Source: Roseococcus microcysteis (lineage in GTDB: Bacteria > Pseudomonadota > Alphaproteobacteria > Acetobacterales > Acetobacteraceae). From it: DNA of 64,000 nt. A program made the translations under genes and the position numbers. The notes beneath the pieces were generated by a model. The model was given only the letters and a program-made list of their open reading frames with translations, had not been told where the DNA came from and made no database searches. The stretch is taken from contig NZ_CP061718.1 of assembly GCF_014764365.1 (NCBI RefSeq), positions 3,922,501 to 3,986,500 of the forward strand, in the 5' to 3' direction. Numbering within the stretch: position 1 is the stretch's first letter; each line of letters starts with the position of its first letter. Shown in pieces: positions 9,931 to 17,632 of this stretch.

Positions 9931-9980
9931 GCGTCTGATCGTCTGCGGCGGAATCGCCGGAGGCGTGAATCAGCCGCTCG
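9931..9980. repeat. dispersed palindromic element, single copy 1
   Basis: Core 9935-9973: outer arms CTGAT / ATCAG, a second helix, and an inner hairpin GGCG-GAAT-CGCC. It matches the 53-bp tandem repeat at 44621-44885 and the copy at 40639-40690. The inner loop differs (GAAT here versus GAA) while the stem is kept, and the second helix is CGTC/GGCG here versus CCGC/GCGG elsewhere, still able to pair with one G-T wobble. It resembles REP-type intergenic palindromes. Confidence 0.6.
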
Positions 9981-9986
9981 GCAAAG

Positions 9987-10024
9987 CCTGGGGCGTGATC
10001 GGCGAATGGTGATCACGCCCCAGG
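9987..10024. other. strong intergenic hairpin with 14-bp perfect stem
   Basis: CCTGGGGCGTGATC (9987-10000), a 10-nt loop, and its exact reverse complement GATCACGCCCCAGG (10011-10024). No T-tract follows on either strand. It lies directly beside the dispersed palindrome and 65 bp upstream of the Bug gene. It could be a protein-binding site, a bidirectional transcription barrier, or an mRNA leader structure. Confidence 0.5.
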
Positions 10025-10088
10025 GCCGGCATCCGGTTCAAGACCAAGGCACGGCGATCACGCCGAAGCCATGACTGGGGAAACGTCC

Positions 10089-11072
10089 ATGAAGTTCCAT
10101 CGTCGCTCCACCCTTGCCCTCGGCCTCGCGGGCCTTTCGGCGCCCGGCCTCGTGCGGGCGCAGGGAAGTTCCGGCTGGCGGCCGGCGCGGCCCGTGCGCC
10201 TCATCGTGCCCGCGGCACCTGGCGGGTCCAACGACATCCTGGCCCGCATCATCGCCGAGCCCGCCAGCCAGATCCTGGGCCAGCCCGTCCTCATCGAGAA
10301 CCGCGCCGGCGCGGGCAGCGTCATCGGCACCGAGGCGGCGGCGCGTGCGCCGGCCGATGGGCATACGGTGCTGATCAACAGCTCCCTCGCCACCCTGCCG
10401 GCCGTCGTCGCCAACCTGCCCTATGACACCATGGGCGATTTCGAGGGGGTGGCGGTGGCCGGCTTCTCGCCGCATCTGCTCGTGGTGAATGCCGCCGTGC
10501 AGGCGCGCACGGCCGAGGAGTTCCTGGCCCTTCTGCGCGCCAATCCCGGCCGGCTGAACTACGCCTCGGCCGGGCCCGGCAGCGGCCCGCATATCGGCGG
10601 CCTGGTGCTGATGGCGCGGATGAACGTGCAGGCCGAGACGGTGCATTACCGCGGCGGCGGCCCCGGCATCGCGGCGCTGGTCTCGGGCGAGGCGCATTTC
10701 GGCACGCCGACCATGGCCTCCGCCATCGCCCAGGTGCGCGGCGGCGCCCTGCGCGCCCTGGCGGTGCTGGCGGAGGAACGCAGCCCCGCCCTGCCGGACG
10801 TGCCTAGCGCCCCGCAGGCGGGCATGCCCGGCGTGATCCATGAGGAGTTCTTCCCCATCCTGGCGCCGAAGCGCACGCCCCCCGCGGCGCTGGCCGCACT
10901 GAGCGAGGCCTTCCGCCAGGCCATCCATCGCAGCGCCGAGCGGGTGAACGAGATGACGGGCGTCGCGGCCCGCCCCGGCTATGAGACCAGCGCGCAGGTG
11001 ATGGCCCTGGTGCAGTCCGGTATCGAGAACTACACGCGCCTGCTCAGGGCGGCGGGTGTGCAGCCGACGTAA
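10089..11072 (+). CDS. Bug-family tripartite transporter substrate-binding protein (orphan)
   Basis: A 327-residue periplasmic receptor of the Bug/TctC family. N-terminal twin-arginine-like signal (FHRRSTLALGLAG, cleavage near VRAQG), then RPVRLIVPAAPGGSNDILARIIA, the ligand-loop signature, and conserved PDGHTVLI and PGRLNYASAGPGSGPH segments. ATG 10089 is preferred over ATG 10071 because GGGGAAAC sits seven bases upstream and the signal peptide then has the usual length. No tctA/tctB genes adjoin it. Such orphan receptors are thought to borrow a shared permease or to act in sensing. The ligand is unknown; the neighbouring acnD/prpF genes make a di- or tricarboxylate plausible. Confidence 0.92.
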   Translation: MKFHRRSTLALGLAGLSAPGLVRAQGSSGWRPARPVRLIVPAAPGGSNDILARIIAEPASQILGQPVLIENRAGAGSVIGTEAAARAPADGHTVLINSSLATLPAVVANLPYDTMGDFEGVAVAGFSPHLLVVNAAVQARTAEEFLALLRANPGRLNYASAGPGSGPHIGGLVLMARMNVQAETVHYRGGGPGIAALVSGEAHFGTPTMASAIAQVRGGALRALAVLAEERSPALPDVPSAPQAGMPGVIHEEFFPILAPKRTPPAALAALSEAFRQAIHRSAERVNEMTGVAARPGYETSAQVMALVQSGIENYTRLLRAAGVQPT

Positions 11073-11114
11073 GGCGCCATTGTCCGTGGGCGGGGGCGGT
11101 GTTCGCGCCCCTGA

Positions 11115-11525
11115 TCAACCTGTTGGGCGGCCGTTCATGCGCTGGCCCAGGCGGTCTCCGAGCCAGGCGCCGGCCAGCCATGTCGCGGCGGAGACCGCCA
11201 CATAGCCCAGGGCGAGCGCCCATTGCCCGGCTTCGAGCAGCCGGATGCTCTCCAGGCTGAAGACCGAGAAGGTGGTGAAGCCGCCGCAGAACCCCGCCAT
11301 CACGCCGTGGCGCATGGCGGGTGTCGCGAAGAGGCGGCCATCGGGCCCGGTCAGCGCGGCGTAGAGGCCGATCAGGAAGGAGCCCGCCACGTTCACCCCC
11401 AGCGTGGCGAAGGGAAAGGCCGGCCCCAGCAGCGCGATCCCGGCCAGGGCGCAGAGATGGCGCGCCACCGAACCCAGCGCGCCGCCGAGCGCGATGGCGA
11501 GATAGAGACGGGGCCCCGGTGCCAT
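11115..11525 (-). CDS. crcB: fluoride channel subunit CrcB (second of a pair)
   Basis: A 136-residue four-helix membrane protein of the CrcB/Fluc family, which forms a dimeric fluoride export channel in the inner membrane. Seen: GGALGSVARHL at the N-terminus, GVNVAGSFLIGLY in helix 2 (with the polar N of the pore) and GFCGGFTTFSVFSLE in helix 3, the phenylalanine-box and Na-site region. It starts four bases after the stop of the upstream crcB paralogue (11530-11922). Tandem divergent copies like this usually form an antiparallel heterodimer in which each subunit has fixed topology. No fluoride riboswitch was recognised upstream. Confidence 0.92.
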   Translation of the reverse strand: MAPGPRLYLAIALGGALGSVARHLCALAGIALLGPAFPFATLGVNVAGSFLIGLYAALTGPDGRLFATPAMRHGVMAGFCGGFTTFSVFSLESIRLLEAGQWALALGYVAVSAATWLAGAWLGDRLGQRMNGRPTG

Positions 11526-11529
11526 CCGT

Positions 11530-11922
11530 TCAGCCCCCGGACAGAAGCAGCCCGGCCCGGTGACCGGCCAGGGCCGCCGCCAAGCACAGGCCGAGCGAGC
11601 CCATGACGTTCCACGCCGCCCGCCCGCCCTCGCCGGCGTGCAGCAGGGCCAGCGTCTGCAGGCTGAAGGAGGAGACGGTGGTGTAACTGCCCAGGATGCC
11701 GATCACGAGCAGCAGCCAGGTCTCGCGCCAGCCCTCGGCCACACCCTCCGCGTGCAGGAAGGCCGCGGCCAGCAGCCCGATCATCGCCGCGCCGCTGACA
11801 TTCACCACCAGCGTGCCCCAGGGAAACCTCTCGCCCAGGCGGCGGGCGATGACGCCGGAGAGCCAGAAACGCGCGCAGGCCCCGAGGGCACCGCCCAGGG
11901 CGACGAGAACAAGGCCGATCAT
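11530..11922 (-). CDS. crcB: fluoride channel subunit CrcB (first of a pair)
   Basis: A 130-residue CrcB-family protein with four predicted helices. It has GGALGACARFWLSG at the N-terminus, TLVVNVSGAAMIGL in helix 2 and a diverged helix-3 motif GILGSYTTVSSFSLQ, where the usual TTFS becomes TTVS. ATG 11922 is chosen because the longer GTG reading adds a hydrophilic, non-conserved leader. It probably pairs with the downstream CrcB (11115-11525) to build one fluoride-exporting channel with one phenylalanine-box altered. The gene lies 88 bp downstream of the CitE-like lyase on the same strand and may be read by its own promoter. Confidence 0.9.
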   Translation of the reverse strand: MIGLVLVALGGALGACARFWLSGVIARRLGERFPWGTLVVNVSGAAMIGLLAAAFLHAEGVAEGWRETWLLLVIGILGSYTTVSSFSLQTLALLHAGEGGRAAWNVMGSLGLCLAAALAGHRAGLLLSGG

Positions 11923-11955
11923 CCCGCAAGGACCGGGGCGGATGGCGGATGACGC

Positions 11956-11979
11956 ATGGTGCGCCGACGCTTGCACCAT
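11956..11979. other. intergenic hairpin upstream of crcB pair
   Basis: ATGGTGC and GCACCAT form a perfect 7-bp stem around a 10-nt loop in the 88-bp gap between the CitE-like gene and crcB. No T-tract follows. It does not contain the conserved elements of the fluoride (crcB-motif) riboswitch. It may mark the end of the upstream transcript or be a coincidence. Confidence 0.25.
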
Positions 11980-12010
11980 CCGGGCCGGCGCCGGAAGTGA
12001 CGGGGACAGG

Positions 12011-12871
12011 TTATCGCGCGCGCGCCAGCACCTTCCGCGCGCGGTCCACCACCGGCAGGTCGATCATCTGCCCCTCGAAGGCCACGGCGCCCTTGCCTTC
12101 CGCGATCGCGGTGTCGAAGGCGGCGATCAGGCGCCGCGCGCGTTCCACCTCGGCCGGCGAGGGGCCGTATTCCTCATTGATCGGCGCCACCTGCGAGGGG
12201 TGGATGCAGGCCGCGCAGCCGAAACCCAGCCGGCGCGACCGCCGCAGCGAGGCGCGATAGGCCTCCAAATCCGAGAAATCCGCGAAGGCGCCGACCGAGC
12301 CCATGGGCAGCACCCCCGCCGCCCGCGCCGCCGCCACCACCTGCATGCCGAAGGCGTAGAGCGCATCGGCGCCCGGCTCGGCCTCCAGCTCGGTGCAGAG
12401 ATCCTCGGCGCCGACGCCGATGGCCGCCACGCGCGGGCTGGCGCGCGCGATCTCGGGCAGCAGGGGAAGGGATTCCGCCGTCTCCACCACCGGGATGAGG
12501 CGGGTGTGGCCGTCCGGCATTCCCAGCGCGGCCTCGCGCGCCGCCACCACCTCTTCCAGCAGCCGGACATGCTCGGGGCCCATGGCCTTGGGCAGCATCA
12601 GTGCCGTGACCTCGGGCATCACGGCGGCCTGGATGTCGGGGATGGCCAGTTCCAGCGGGCGATTGATCCGCACGCAGACCTCGACGCCGCCGCCGCGCAC
12701 CTGGCGCGCGGCGGCCGGCAGGGCGGCGCGGGCTGCCTCCTTGCCGTTGGGCGGGATGCTGTCCTCGAGATCGAGGATGATCACATCCGCGCCGCGCGTG
12801 TGGGCGCGCGCCACGAATTTCTCCGCCGTGACGGGCACGAACAGAAGGGAACGCCAGTTGGGGGCGGGCAT
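12011..12871 (-). CDS. HpcH/HpaI aldolase / CitE-like acyl-CoA lyase (citramalyl- or malyl-CoA lyase type)
   Basis: A 286-residue TIM-barrel lyase of the HpcH/HpaI-CitE family. Seen: RSLLFVPVT at the N-terminus; DVIILDLEDSIPP, an early barrel motif; RINRP; LPKAMGPEHV; VVETAES and GAEDLCTELE, the acidic metal ligands; and GCAACIHPSQV near the end. Members cleave malyl-CoA, citramalyl-CoA or HMG-CoA-like thioesters to acetyl-CoA plus a 2-oxoacid. It is the last gene of a five-gene operon with CoA-transferases and a MaoC-like hydratase, so citramalyl-CoA lyase is the favoured role (inference). ATG 12871 shares one base with the upstream stop; GTG 12874 with a GTGA overlap is the alternative start. 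Confidence 0.88.
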   Translation of the reverse strand: MPAPNWRSLLFVPVTAEKFVARAHTRGADVIILDLEDSIPPNGKEAARAALPAAARQVRGGGVEVCVRINRPLELAIPDIQAAVMPEVTALMLPKAMGPEHVRLLEEVVAAREAALGMPDGHTRLIPVVETAESLPLLPEIARASPRVAAIGVGAEDLCTELEAEPGADALYAFGMQVVAAARAAGVLPMGSVGAFADFSDLEAYRASLRRSRRLGFGCAACIHPSQVAPINEEYGPSPAEVERARRLIAAFDTAIAEGKGAVAFEGQMIDLPVVDRARKVLARAR

Positions 12872-14073
12872 CACGCCTCCTCGCTGAAGGCGGCGCCGGT
12901 CTTCATCATGGTGGCGATGCTCTCCTCGTCATGGCCCAGTTCGCGCAGGATCTCGGCCGTGTCGCGGCCGAGGCGCGGGGCGGGGATGGTCTCCTCGCGC
13001 ATGCCGCCGCTGAAGCGGTTGGCAATGCGGGTGCGGCGGATACGGCCTTCGGTCGGGTGGTCGTCCTCTTCCCAGAAGCCGACTTCCGACAGGTGCGGGT
13101 CGTCGAGCAAATCCTCGATGCGGTTGTAGCGCGCGGCGGGCACGTCGGCGGCGGCGAGGATATCCAGCCATTCCGCCGTGGTCTTCTCGCGCAGCGCCGC
13201 CGCGCGCAGTTCGAAGAAGGCGGCGGCGTTCTCGCTGCGCGCCTTGGGCGTGTTGAAGCGCGAGTCGTCCCGAAGCTCCGGTTTCCCGATGGCGGCGAAG
13301 AAGGCGAAGGCCTGGCGGTTGTCGTTCGGGTGGGCGGTGATGAAGCCGTCCTTCGTCGGCAGCGGGCGGTAATAGGGGCTGAGCAGCCGCTCATCGCCGG
13401 CGGGGCCGAGGGGCGGTTCGAAGGTCGCCGCGCCCAGATGCTCGCTGGCGACGAAGCTCGCCATGTTCTCGAACATGGGCACCTCGACGGCCTCGCCCAC
13501 GCCCGTGCGCTCGCGCCGATACAGCGCGAAGCCGATGCATTGCGCCGCGATCAGGCCCGCGATGTGGTCGGTCATCACCATGGGCACGAAGCGCGGCTCG
13601 CCCGTGGAACGCTCGAAGGCGCCCGCCACACCGGAGAGCGACTGGATCACGGGGTCATAGGCCGGCCGGTTGAAATAGGGCCCGCCGCGGCCGAAGGCCT
13701 GGATGGAGCAATGGATCAGCCGCGGGTTCAGCGCCGAGAGCGTGGCGTGGTCCAGCCCCGCGCGCTCCAGCCCCGCCGGGCGCACATTGGTCACGAAGAC
13801 ATCCGCCCGCGCCAGCAGCGCGCGCAGCGCCGCCGCGCCCTCGGGCTGTTTGATGTCGAGGCCGATGCTGCGCTTGTTGCGGTTGAAGTTGATGAACTTG
13901 CCGCTCATGGCCGGTGAGCGGCTGCCGGCGGCGAGGTAGCGCAGGATGTCGCCGCCCGGCGCCTCCACCTTGATCACCTCGGCGCCCTGATCGGCGAGCG
14001 TCCGCGTGGCGATGGGCCCGACGACCACGGTGGTCAGGTCCACCACCCGCACGCCGTCGAGCGGCCCGCTCAT
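12871..14073 (-). CDS. CaiB/BaiF family III CoA-transferase
   Basis: A 400-residue family III acyl-CoA transferase. N-terminal LDGVRVVDLTTVVVGPIATRTLADQGAEVIKVE is the CoA-binding start typical of the family. RSIGLDIKQPEG and DVFVTNVRPAGLERAGL follow, and FVPMVMTDHIAG holds the probable catalytic aspartate that forms the aspartyl-CoA anhydride. It moves CoA between carboxylic acids in the cytoplasm. It sits between the MaoC-like hydratase and the CitE-like lyase with 4-bp and 1-bp overlaps, so it most likely activates the acid that those enzymes hydrate and cleave, using succinyl- or acetyl-CoA as donor. A second family member (16288-17457) opens the same operon. Confidence 0.9.
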   Translation of the reverse strand: MSGPLDGVRVVDLTTVVVGPIATRTLADQGAEVIKVEAPGGDILRYLAAGSRSPAMSGKFINFNRNKRSIGLDIKQPEGAAALRALLARADVFVTNVRPAGLERAGLDHATLSALNPRLIHCSIQAFGRGGPYFNRPAYDPVIQSLSGVAGAFERSTGEPRFVPMVMTDHIAGLIAAQCIGFALYRRERTGVGEAVEVPMFENMASFVASEHLGAATFEPPLGPAGDERLLSPYYRPLPTKDGFITAHPNDNRQAFAFFAAIGKPELRDDSRFNTPKARSENAAAFFELRAAALREKTTAEWLDILAAADVPAARYNRIEDLLDDPHLSEVGFWEEDDHPTEGRIRRTRIANRFSGGMREETIPAPRLGRDTAEILRELGHDEESIATMMKTGAAFSEEA

Positions 14074-14945
14074 GCGAAGTGCAGTTCCATCTGCGCGCAG
14101 AGGGCGCCCCCGGCATCGGCCACCCAGGCCGACATGGCATCGCCCGCCACCGCGCCACCCGCGAGCGTCACCGTGTCGCCCACCGAGATGGGCCGCGTCA
14201 GCCGCGCGGTGAAGGAAGCGAGCCGCCGCCCGCCCGTCCGCGCCATGGCGGCGTCCAGCAGCAGCTGCATGGTCAGCCCGCCATTTTGCACCAGGGCGGG
14301 ATAGCCCTCGACCTCGCGCGCATAATCCGCGTCGTAATGGATGCGGTGCGCGTTCCAGGTGATGGCGGAATAGCGGAACACCAGCGTGCTCGGCAGGTGC
14401 TGCACCTGGCTCCAGGCGGCGTCGGTCGGCGCGGGCTGGCCGGCATTGACGGGCGAGGCCGCGCCGGGCGCCACCGCCTCGCGGTAGAGCGCGTCGAACT
14501 CGTCCACCGCCACCGGACGGTCGCCCACGGTGAAGGTGTGGCGCATGGTCAGCACGCAGATGGTGCCGGTGCGCGCCTGCTTGGGCTCGATCACGGCCAC
14601 CTCGGCGCGCTTGGTCAGCACCTCGCCCACGCGGAAGCCGCCCTGCAGCTGCACGCGCCGCCCCGCGCCCATGCGGCGGGGCAGGGGGATGGGCGGCAGC
14701 ACCACGCCAGGCTCAGGGTGGCCATCGGCGCCGATCTCGCCCTGCCGCGCGCTCTCGGCGCAGAAGAGGCTGAACCAATGCGCCGGCACCTCGGCCCCGC
14801 TCGGGAAGGCGCTCGGGTCCATGTCCAGCATGGCGGCGATGCGGCGCATCACGGCGGGTGTGACGTCATCCTCGATGGTCCAGCTGCGGCCGAGCCATTC
14901 CTCGCGCACCCGCGCCACGCGCGCGGCGAAATCATCGGCACTCAT
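14070..14945 (-). CDS. MaoC/hot-dog (FAS1-like) dehydratase, mesaconyl- or itaconyl-CoA hydratase-like
   Basis: A 291-residue double hot-dog protein resembling mesaconyl-C4-CoA hydratases. The N-terminal half has VPAHWFSLFC and PLPRRMGAGRRVQLQGGFRVGE, and the C-terminal half has FRYSAITWNAHRIHYDADYAREVEGYPALVQNGG, where the N-A-H-R-I-H-Y-D segment is the catalytic Asp/His pair region of this subgroup. It reversibly adds water to an enoyl-CoA. ATG 14945 was chosen because it overlaps the upstream MmgE/PrpD stop (ATGA); upstream extension has no family similarity. Position directly upstream of a CoA-transferase and a CitE-like lyase supports hydration of mesaconyl- or itaconyl-CoA to citramalyl-CoA. 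Confidence 0.85.
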   Translation of the reverse strand: MSADDFAARVARVREEWLGRSWTIEDDVTPAVMRRIAAMLDMDPSAFPSGAEVPAHWFSLFCAESARQGEIGADGHPEPGVVLPPIPLPRRMGAGRRVQLQGGFRVGEVLTKRAEVAVIEPKQARTGTICVLTMRHTFTVGDRPVAVDEFDALYREAVAPGAASPVNAGQPAPTDAAWSQVQHLPSTLVFRYSAITWNAHRIHYDADYAREVEGYPALVQNGGLTMQLLLDAAMARTGGRRLASFTARLTRPISVGDTVTLAGGAVAGDAMSAWVADAGGALCAQMELHFA

Positions 14946-16291
14946 GCGCGGCCTCCGCCCAGCGCGGCCAAGGCGGGCAGGGTCTCCAGCCGGGAAAGTT
15001 GGTCCAGCAGCGCGCCGCCGCCATTCCAGCCGCGGGTGCAATCGGCGAATTTCGCGTGCAATTCGGCTTCCTCCATGGGGTTCTGCGCGGCGCCGCGCGG
15101 GAAGCGGATTTCGCCGCTGTCCAGCACATCGCCGCGCGTCGTGTGGACCACCACGCGGTCCGTCTCGGCGAAGGCGGGTTCCAACGGGCAGCGCGTGTCG
15201 CGCGTCGTGATCCGCAGCTTGGGAAAGAGGGCGCGCACCTCCGGCCGGGCCACGAAGCCATCCGTCAGTTCCGCGAGGCCCACGCGGCGCGCCACGACCG
15301 CCGAGGCCACGGCGAATTCCAGGCTGAACTTCGCCTCCAGCCCCGTGCGCGGCGCGTGGTTGCGCAGCATGGAAGCCTGGGTCACGCCGATATGGGCCTC
15401 GACCGCCGCCACATCCGCCGCGCGCAAATCATGCCGCGCCACCAGCTCCAGCACGCCATCAATCGTGCGGTGGGTGGCGTAGCACATGGGGTAACGCTTC
15501 ACGTTCAGCCCGGTCTCGCGGATGCGCAGTGTCTCGCCCAGCTTGACCGGCGCGTCGCGGTCCGCGCGCCCCTTGGGCGAGAGCGCGGCGAGGAAGCCCG
15601 CATGATGCTCCATGGCGTCGGACGAGGCGGTGAAGCCCCGCGCCGCCAGCCGCACCGCCTCCACCGCCGAGGCCGCCGCGCGGCCCGCATGGAGCGGCTT
15701 GGTCATGCTGCCGAAATTGGCCACGAGCCCGCCCGCCAGGCTGCCCGCCAGCGCCACGGCCTGCGTGGCCCGCGCCGCGTCCAGCCCGTGCAGCGCGGCC
15801 AGCGCGGCGGCGGCGCCCACCGTCCCGAAGACGGCGGTGGGATGCCAGCCCTTCTCGTGCAGCCGGTCCGGCTCGCGCGCGATGAGTTCGGCCCAGACCT
15901 CATAGCCCACCAGATAGGCGGCCATGGCGCGCGCGCCGGAAGCACTGATGCGCTCGGCCTCGGCCAGGATGGCCGGCACCAGCACGGTGGACGGGTGCCC
16001 ACCCAGCGCCACGTCGTCATAGTCCAGCGCGTGCGCCGCCGTGCCGTTCACCAGCGCCGCATCGGCCGCATGGGCGCGTTCCGCCCCCAGCAGCACGGAG
16101 GCCTCGGCGGCGGTGGAGCCGCGCTCGGCCAGATGGGCGCGCAGCAGCGCCACGGCGGGTTCCTCGCGCCCCGCGACCATGGTGCCCAGCGTGTCGATGA
16201 AGGCCGCGCGCAGCAAAGGCAGCAGGTCGGCGGGCGGCGCCTGGGGCGCGCTGGCGGCATAGGCGCCGATGGCCTGGGTCAGTCCGGTCAT
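14942..16291 (-). CDS. MmgE/PrpD family protein (2-methylcitrate dehydratase / cis-aconitate decarboxylase fold)
   Basis: A 449-residue MmgE/PrpD-family enzyme. Seen: DTLGTMVAGREEP, NGTAAHALDYDDV (highly conserved active-site segment), GHPSTVLVPAILA, GWHPTAVFGTVGAAAA, MTKPLHAGRAA and KRYPMCYATHRTID. Known members include 2-methylcitrate dehydratase PrpD and cis-aconitate decarboxylase, which makes itaconate. The start at 16291 overlaps the upstream CoA-transferase stop by four bases, and its own stop overlaps the hydratase start, so it is firmly part of the CoA-dependent operon. If it is a decarboxylase of the cis-aconitate type, the operon would form and degrade itaconate; this is inference, since the subfamily cannot be fixed by eye. 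Confidence 0.87.
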   Translation of the reverse strand: MTGLTQAIGAYAASAPQAPPADLLPLLRAAFIDTLGTMVAGREEPAVALLRAHLAERGSTAAEASVLLGAERAHAADAALVNGTAAHALDYDDVALGGHPSTVLVPAILAEAERISASGARAMAAYLVGYEVWAELIAREPDRLHEKGWHPTAVFGTVGAAAALAALHGLDAARATQAVALAGSLAGGLVANFGSMTKPLHAGRAAASAVEAVRLAARGFTASSDAMEHHAGFLAALSPKGRADRDAPVKLGETLRIRETGLNVKRYPMCYATHRTIDGVLELVARHDLRAADVAAVEAHIGVTQASMLRNHAPRTGLEAKFSLEFAVASAVVARRVGLAELTDGFVARPEVRALFPKLRITTRDTRCPLEPAFAETDRVVVHTTRGDVLDSGEIRFPRGAAQNPMEEAELHAKFADCTRGWNGGGALLDQLSRLETLPALAALGGGRA

Positions 16292-17457
16292 GCGGGAGCT
16301 CCCTTGGGGGTGTCGTCCAGCAGGGCGTTGTCGGCGCCGCGCGCGGGGACGGGGCCGCGCGGGGCGGGGCGCGCGCCGTCGAAGGCCACGGGCAGGCCGA
16401 TGGCGTGGACGCCCGTGCCGGGCAGGTTCTGCAACAGGCCGAGTGCCCGGGTCTGCGGGTGGTCCAGCATCTGTCCCACATCCTGCACCGGCGCGCAGGG
16501 AATGCCGGCCGCGTCCAGCCGCGCCACCCAATCGGCGGTGGGGCGACGGGCCATCTCGGCCTCGATCAGCGGGTAGAGCACCGCCTGGTGTGCCACGCGG
16601 TCGGGGTTGGTGGCGAAGCGCGCATCCTCCAGCCATTCGGGCCGTTCCAGCACCCGGGCCAGCGCGCGGAACAGCGCGTCATTGCCGGCGGCCACCACCA
16701 GTTCGCCATCGGCGGTGCGATAGGCGCGGTAGGGGACGATGCCCTGCGCGCCCGAGCCCTGGCGCTCCGGCGCCTCGCCCGAGGCGAGAAATTGCGCGAC
16801 CGGCACGCTCATCCAGGCCGCTGCCGTTTCGAAGAGCGACACGTCCACCACGCCGCCCTTCCCGGTGGCGGCGCGGCGCTGAAGCGCGGCCAGGATGCCG
16901 ATCACGGCCCACATGCCCGTGCCCATGTCCACCATGGAGACGCCCACGCGCACGGCGGGCCGCCCGGCCTCGCCCGTTACGCTCATCAAGCCGCCAAAGG
17001 CCTGCATCAGCGGATCATAGCCCGGCGCCTGCGCGAGCGGCCCCACGCGGCCGAAGGCGCCGAGATTGCAGCAGACGAGCGAGGGCTTCATGGCCAGCAG
17101 CGCCGCATCGCCCAGCCCCAGGGATTCCGCCTGGCCCGGGCGCATGTTCTGCAGCACCACGTCGCCACGTTCCAGCACCAGCGCCTTGAGGCGCGCCATC
17201 GCACCCGCGTCGCGCAGGTCAAGGCAGAGCGAACGCTTGCCCCGGTTCAGCGTCTGGAAGATGGCGCTCTCGCCCTCCTGGAAGGGCGGGCCCCAGCGGC
17301 GGGCGTCATCGCCCGCCGGCTTCTCCACCTTGATGACCTCGGCGCCCATGTCGCCCAGGATCTGGCCGGCGAAGGGGGCGGCGACGCTGTGGCCGAACTC
17401 GAAGACGCAAAGCCCCGCCAATGGCAAGGCCGCGCCTGTTGCGCGTGGTTCCGTCAT
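16288..17457 (-). CDS. CaiB/BaiF family III CoA-transferase (first gene of operon)
   Basis: A 389-residue family III CoA-transferase. It has LCVFEFGHSVAAPFAGQILGDMGAEVIKVEKP at the N-terminus, RGKRSLCLDLRD, DVVLQNMRPGQAESLGLG, and VGVSMVDMGTGMWA with the likely catalytic Asp. It shares the family fold but clearly differs from the paralogue at 12871-14073, so two acids, or activation and recycling steps, may be served. It is the promoter-proximal gene of the leftward operon and is divergent from a Bug receptor gene at 17633. The 175-bp spacer shows no clear operator. Hypothesis: C5-dicarboxylate:succinyl-CoA CoA-transferase. Confidence 0.9.
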   Translation of the reverse strand: MTEPRATGAALPLAGLCVFEFGHSVAAPFAGQILGDMGAEVIKVEKPAGDDARRWGPPFQEGESAIFQTLNRGKRSLCLDLRDAGAMARLKALVLERGDVVLQNMRPGQAESLGLGDAALLAMKPSLVCCNLGAFGRVGPLAQAPGYDPLMQAFGGLMSVTGEAGRPAVRVGVSMVDMGTGMWAVIGILAALQRRAATGKGGVVDVSLFETAAAWMSVPVAQFLASGEAPERQGSGAQGIVPYRAYRTADGELVVAAGNDALFRALARVLERPEWLEDARFATNPDRVAHQAVLYPLIEAEMARRPTADWVARLDAAGIPCAPVQDVGQMLDHPQTRALGLLQNLPGTGVHAIGLPVAFDGARPAPRGPVPARGADNALLDDTPKGAPA

Positions 17458-17632
17458 GCGACGCGGACCGTTTCCCCGGAAGTCTTGCCCGAAGCTTCCC
17501 CCCGGCCCCGCCCCCCGTCAACCGCGCGCCCCTTTCGAAGGGCGTGCTCCTCCGCCTAGACTTTGCCCGGCGCCGGAACCACGGCGCGCAGGACGCCCGC
17601 CCATGCAGGCGTGGCGCATGGAGGAGACGTTC

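Larger units (their letters stand above)
9759..10088. other. 330-bp intergenic region without a gene
   Basis: Between prpF and the next Bug receptor no plausible coding frame with a ribosome site and codon bias was seen on either strand. The stretch contains the terminal hairpin of prpF, a single copy of the dispersed palindromic element (about 9931-9980), and a strong 14-bp-stem hairpin (9987-10024), all listed separately. The octamer GATCACGCC occurs twice (10011 and 10053). The promoter of the Bug receptor gene is presumably also here, but no convincing -35/-10 pair was identified. Confidence 0.6.

Noticed and set aside
11923-12010. Fluoride riboswitch upstream of the crcB pair
   Set aside because: A 7-bp hairpin is present, but the conserved GGNGAUGG start and pseudoknot elements of the crcB motif were not found.
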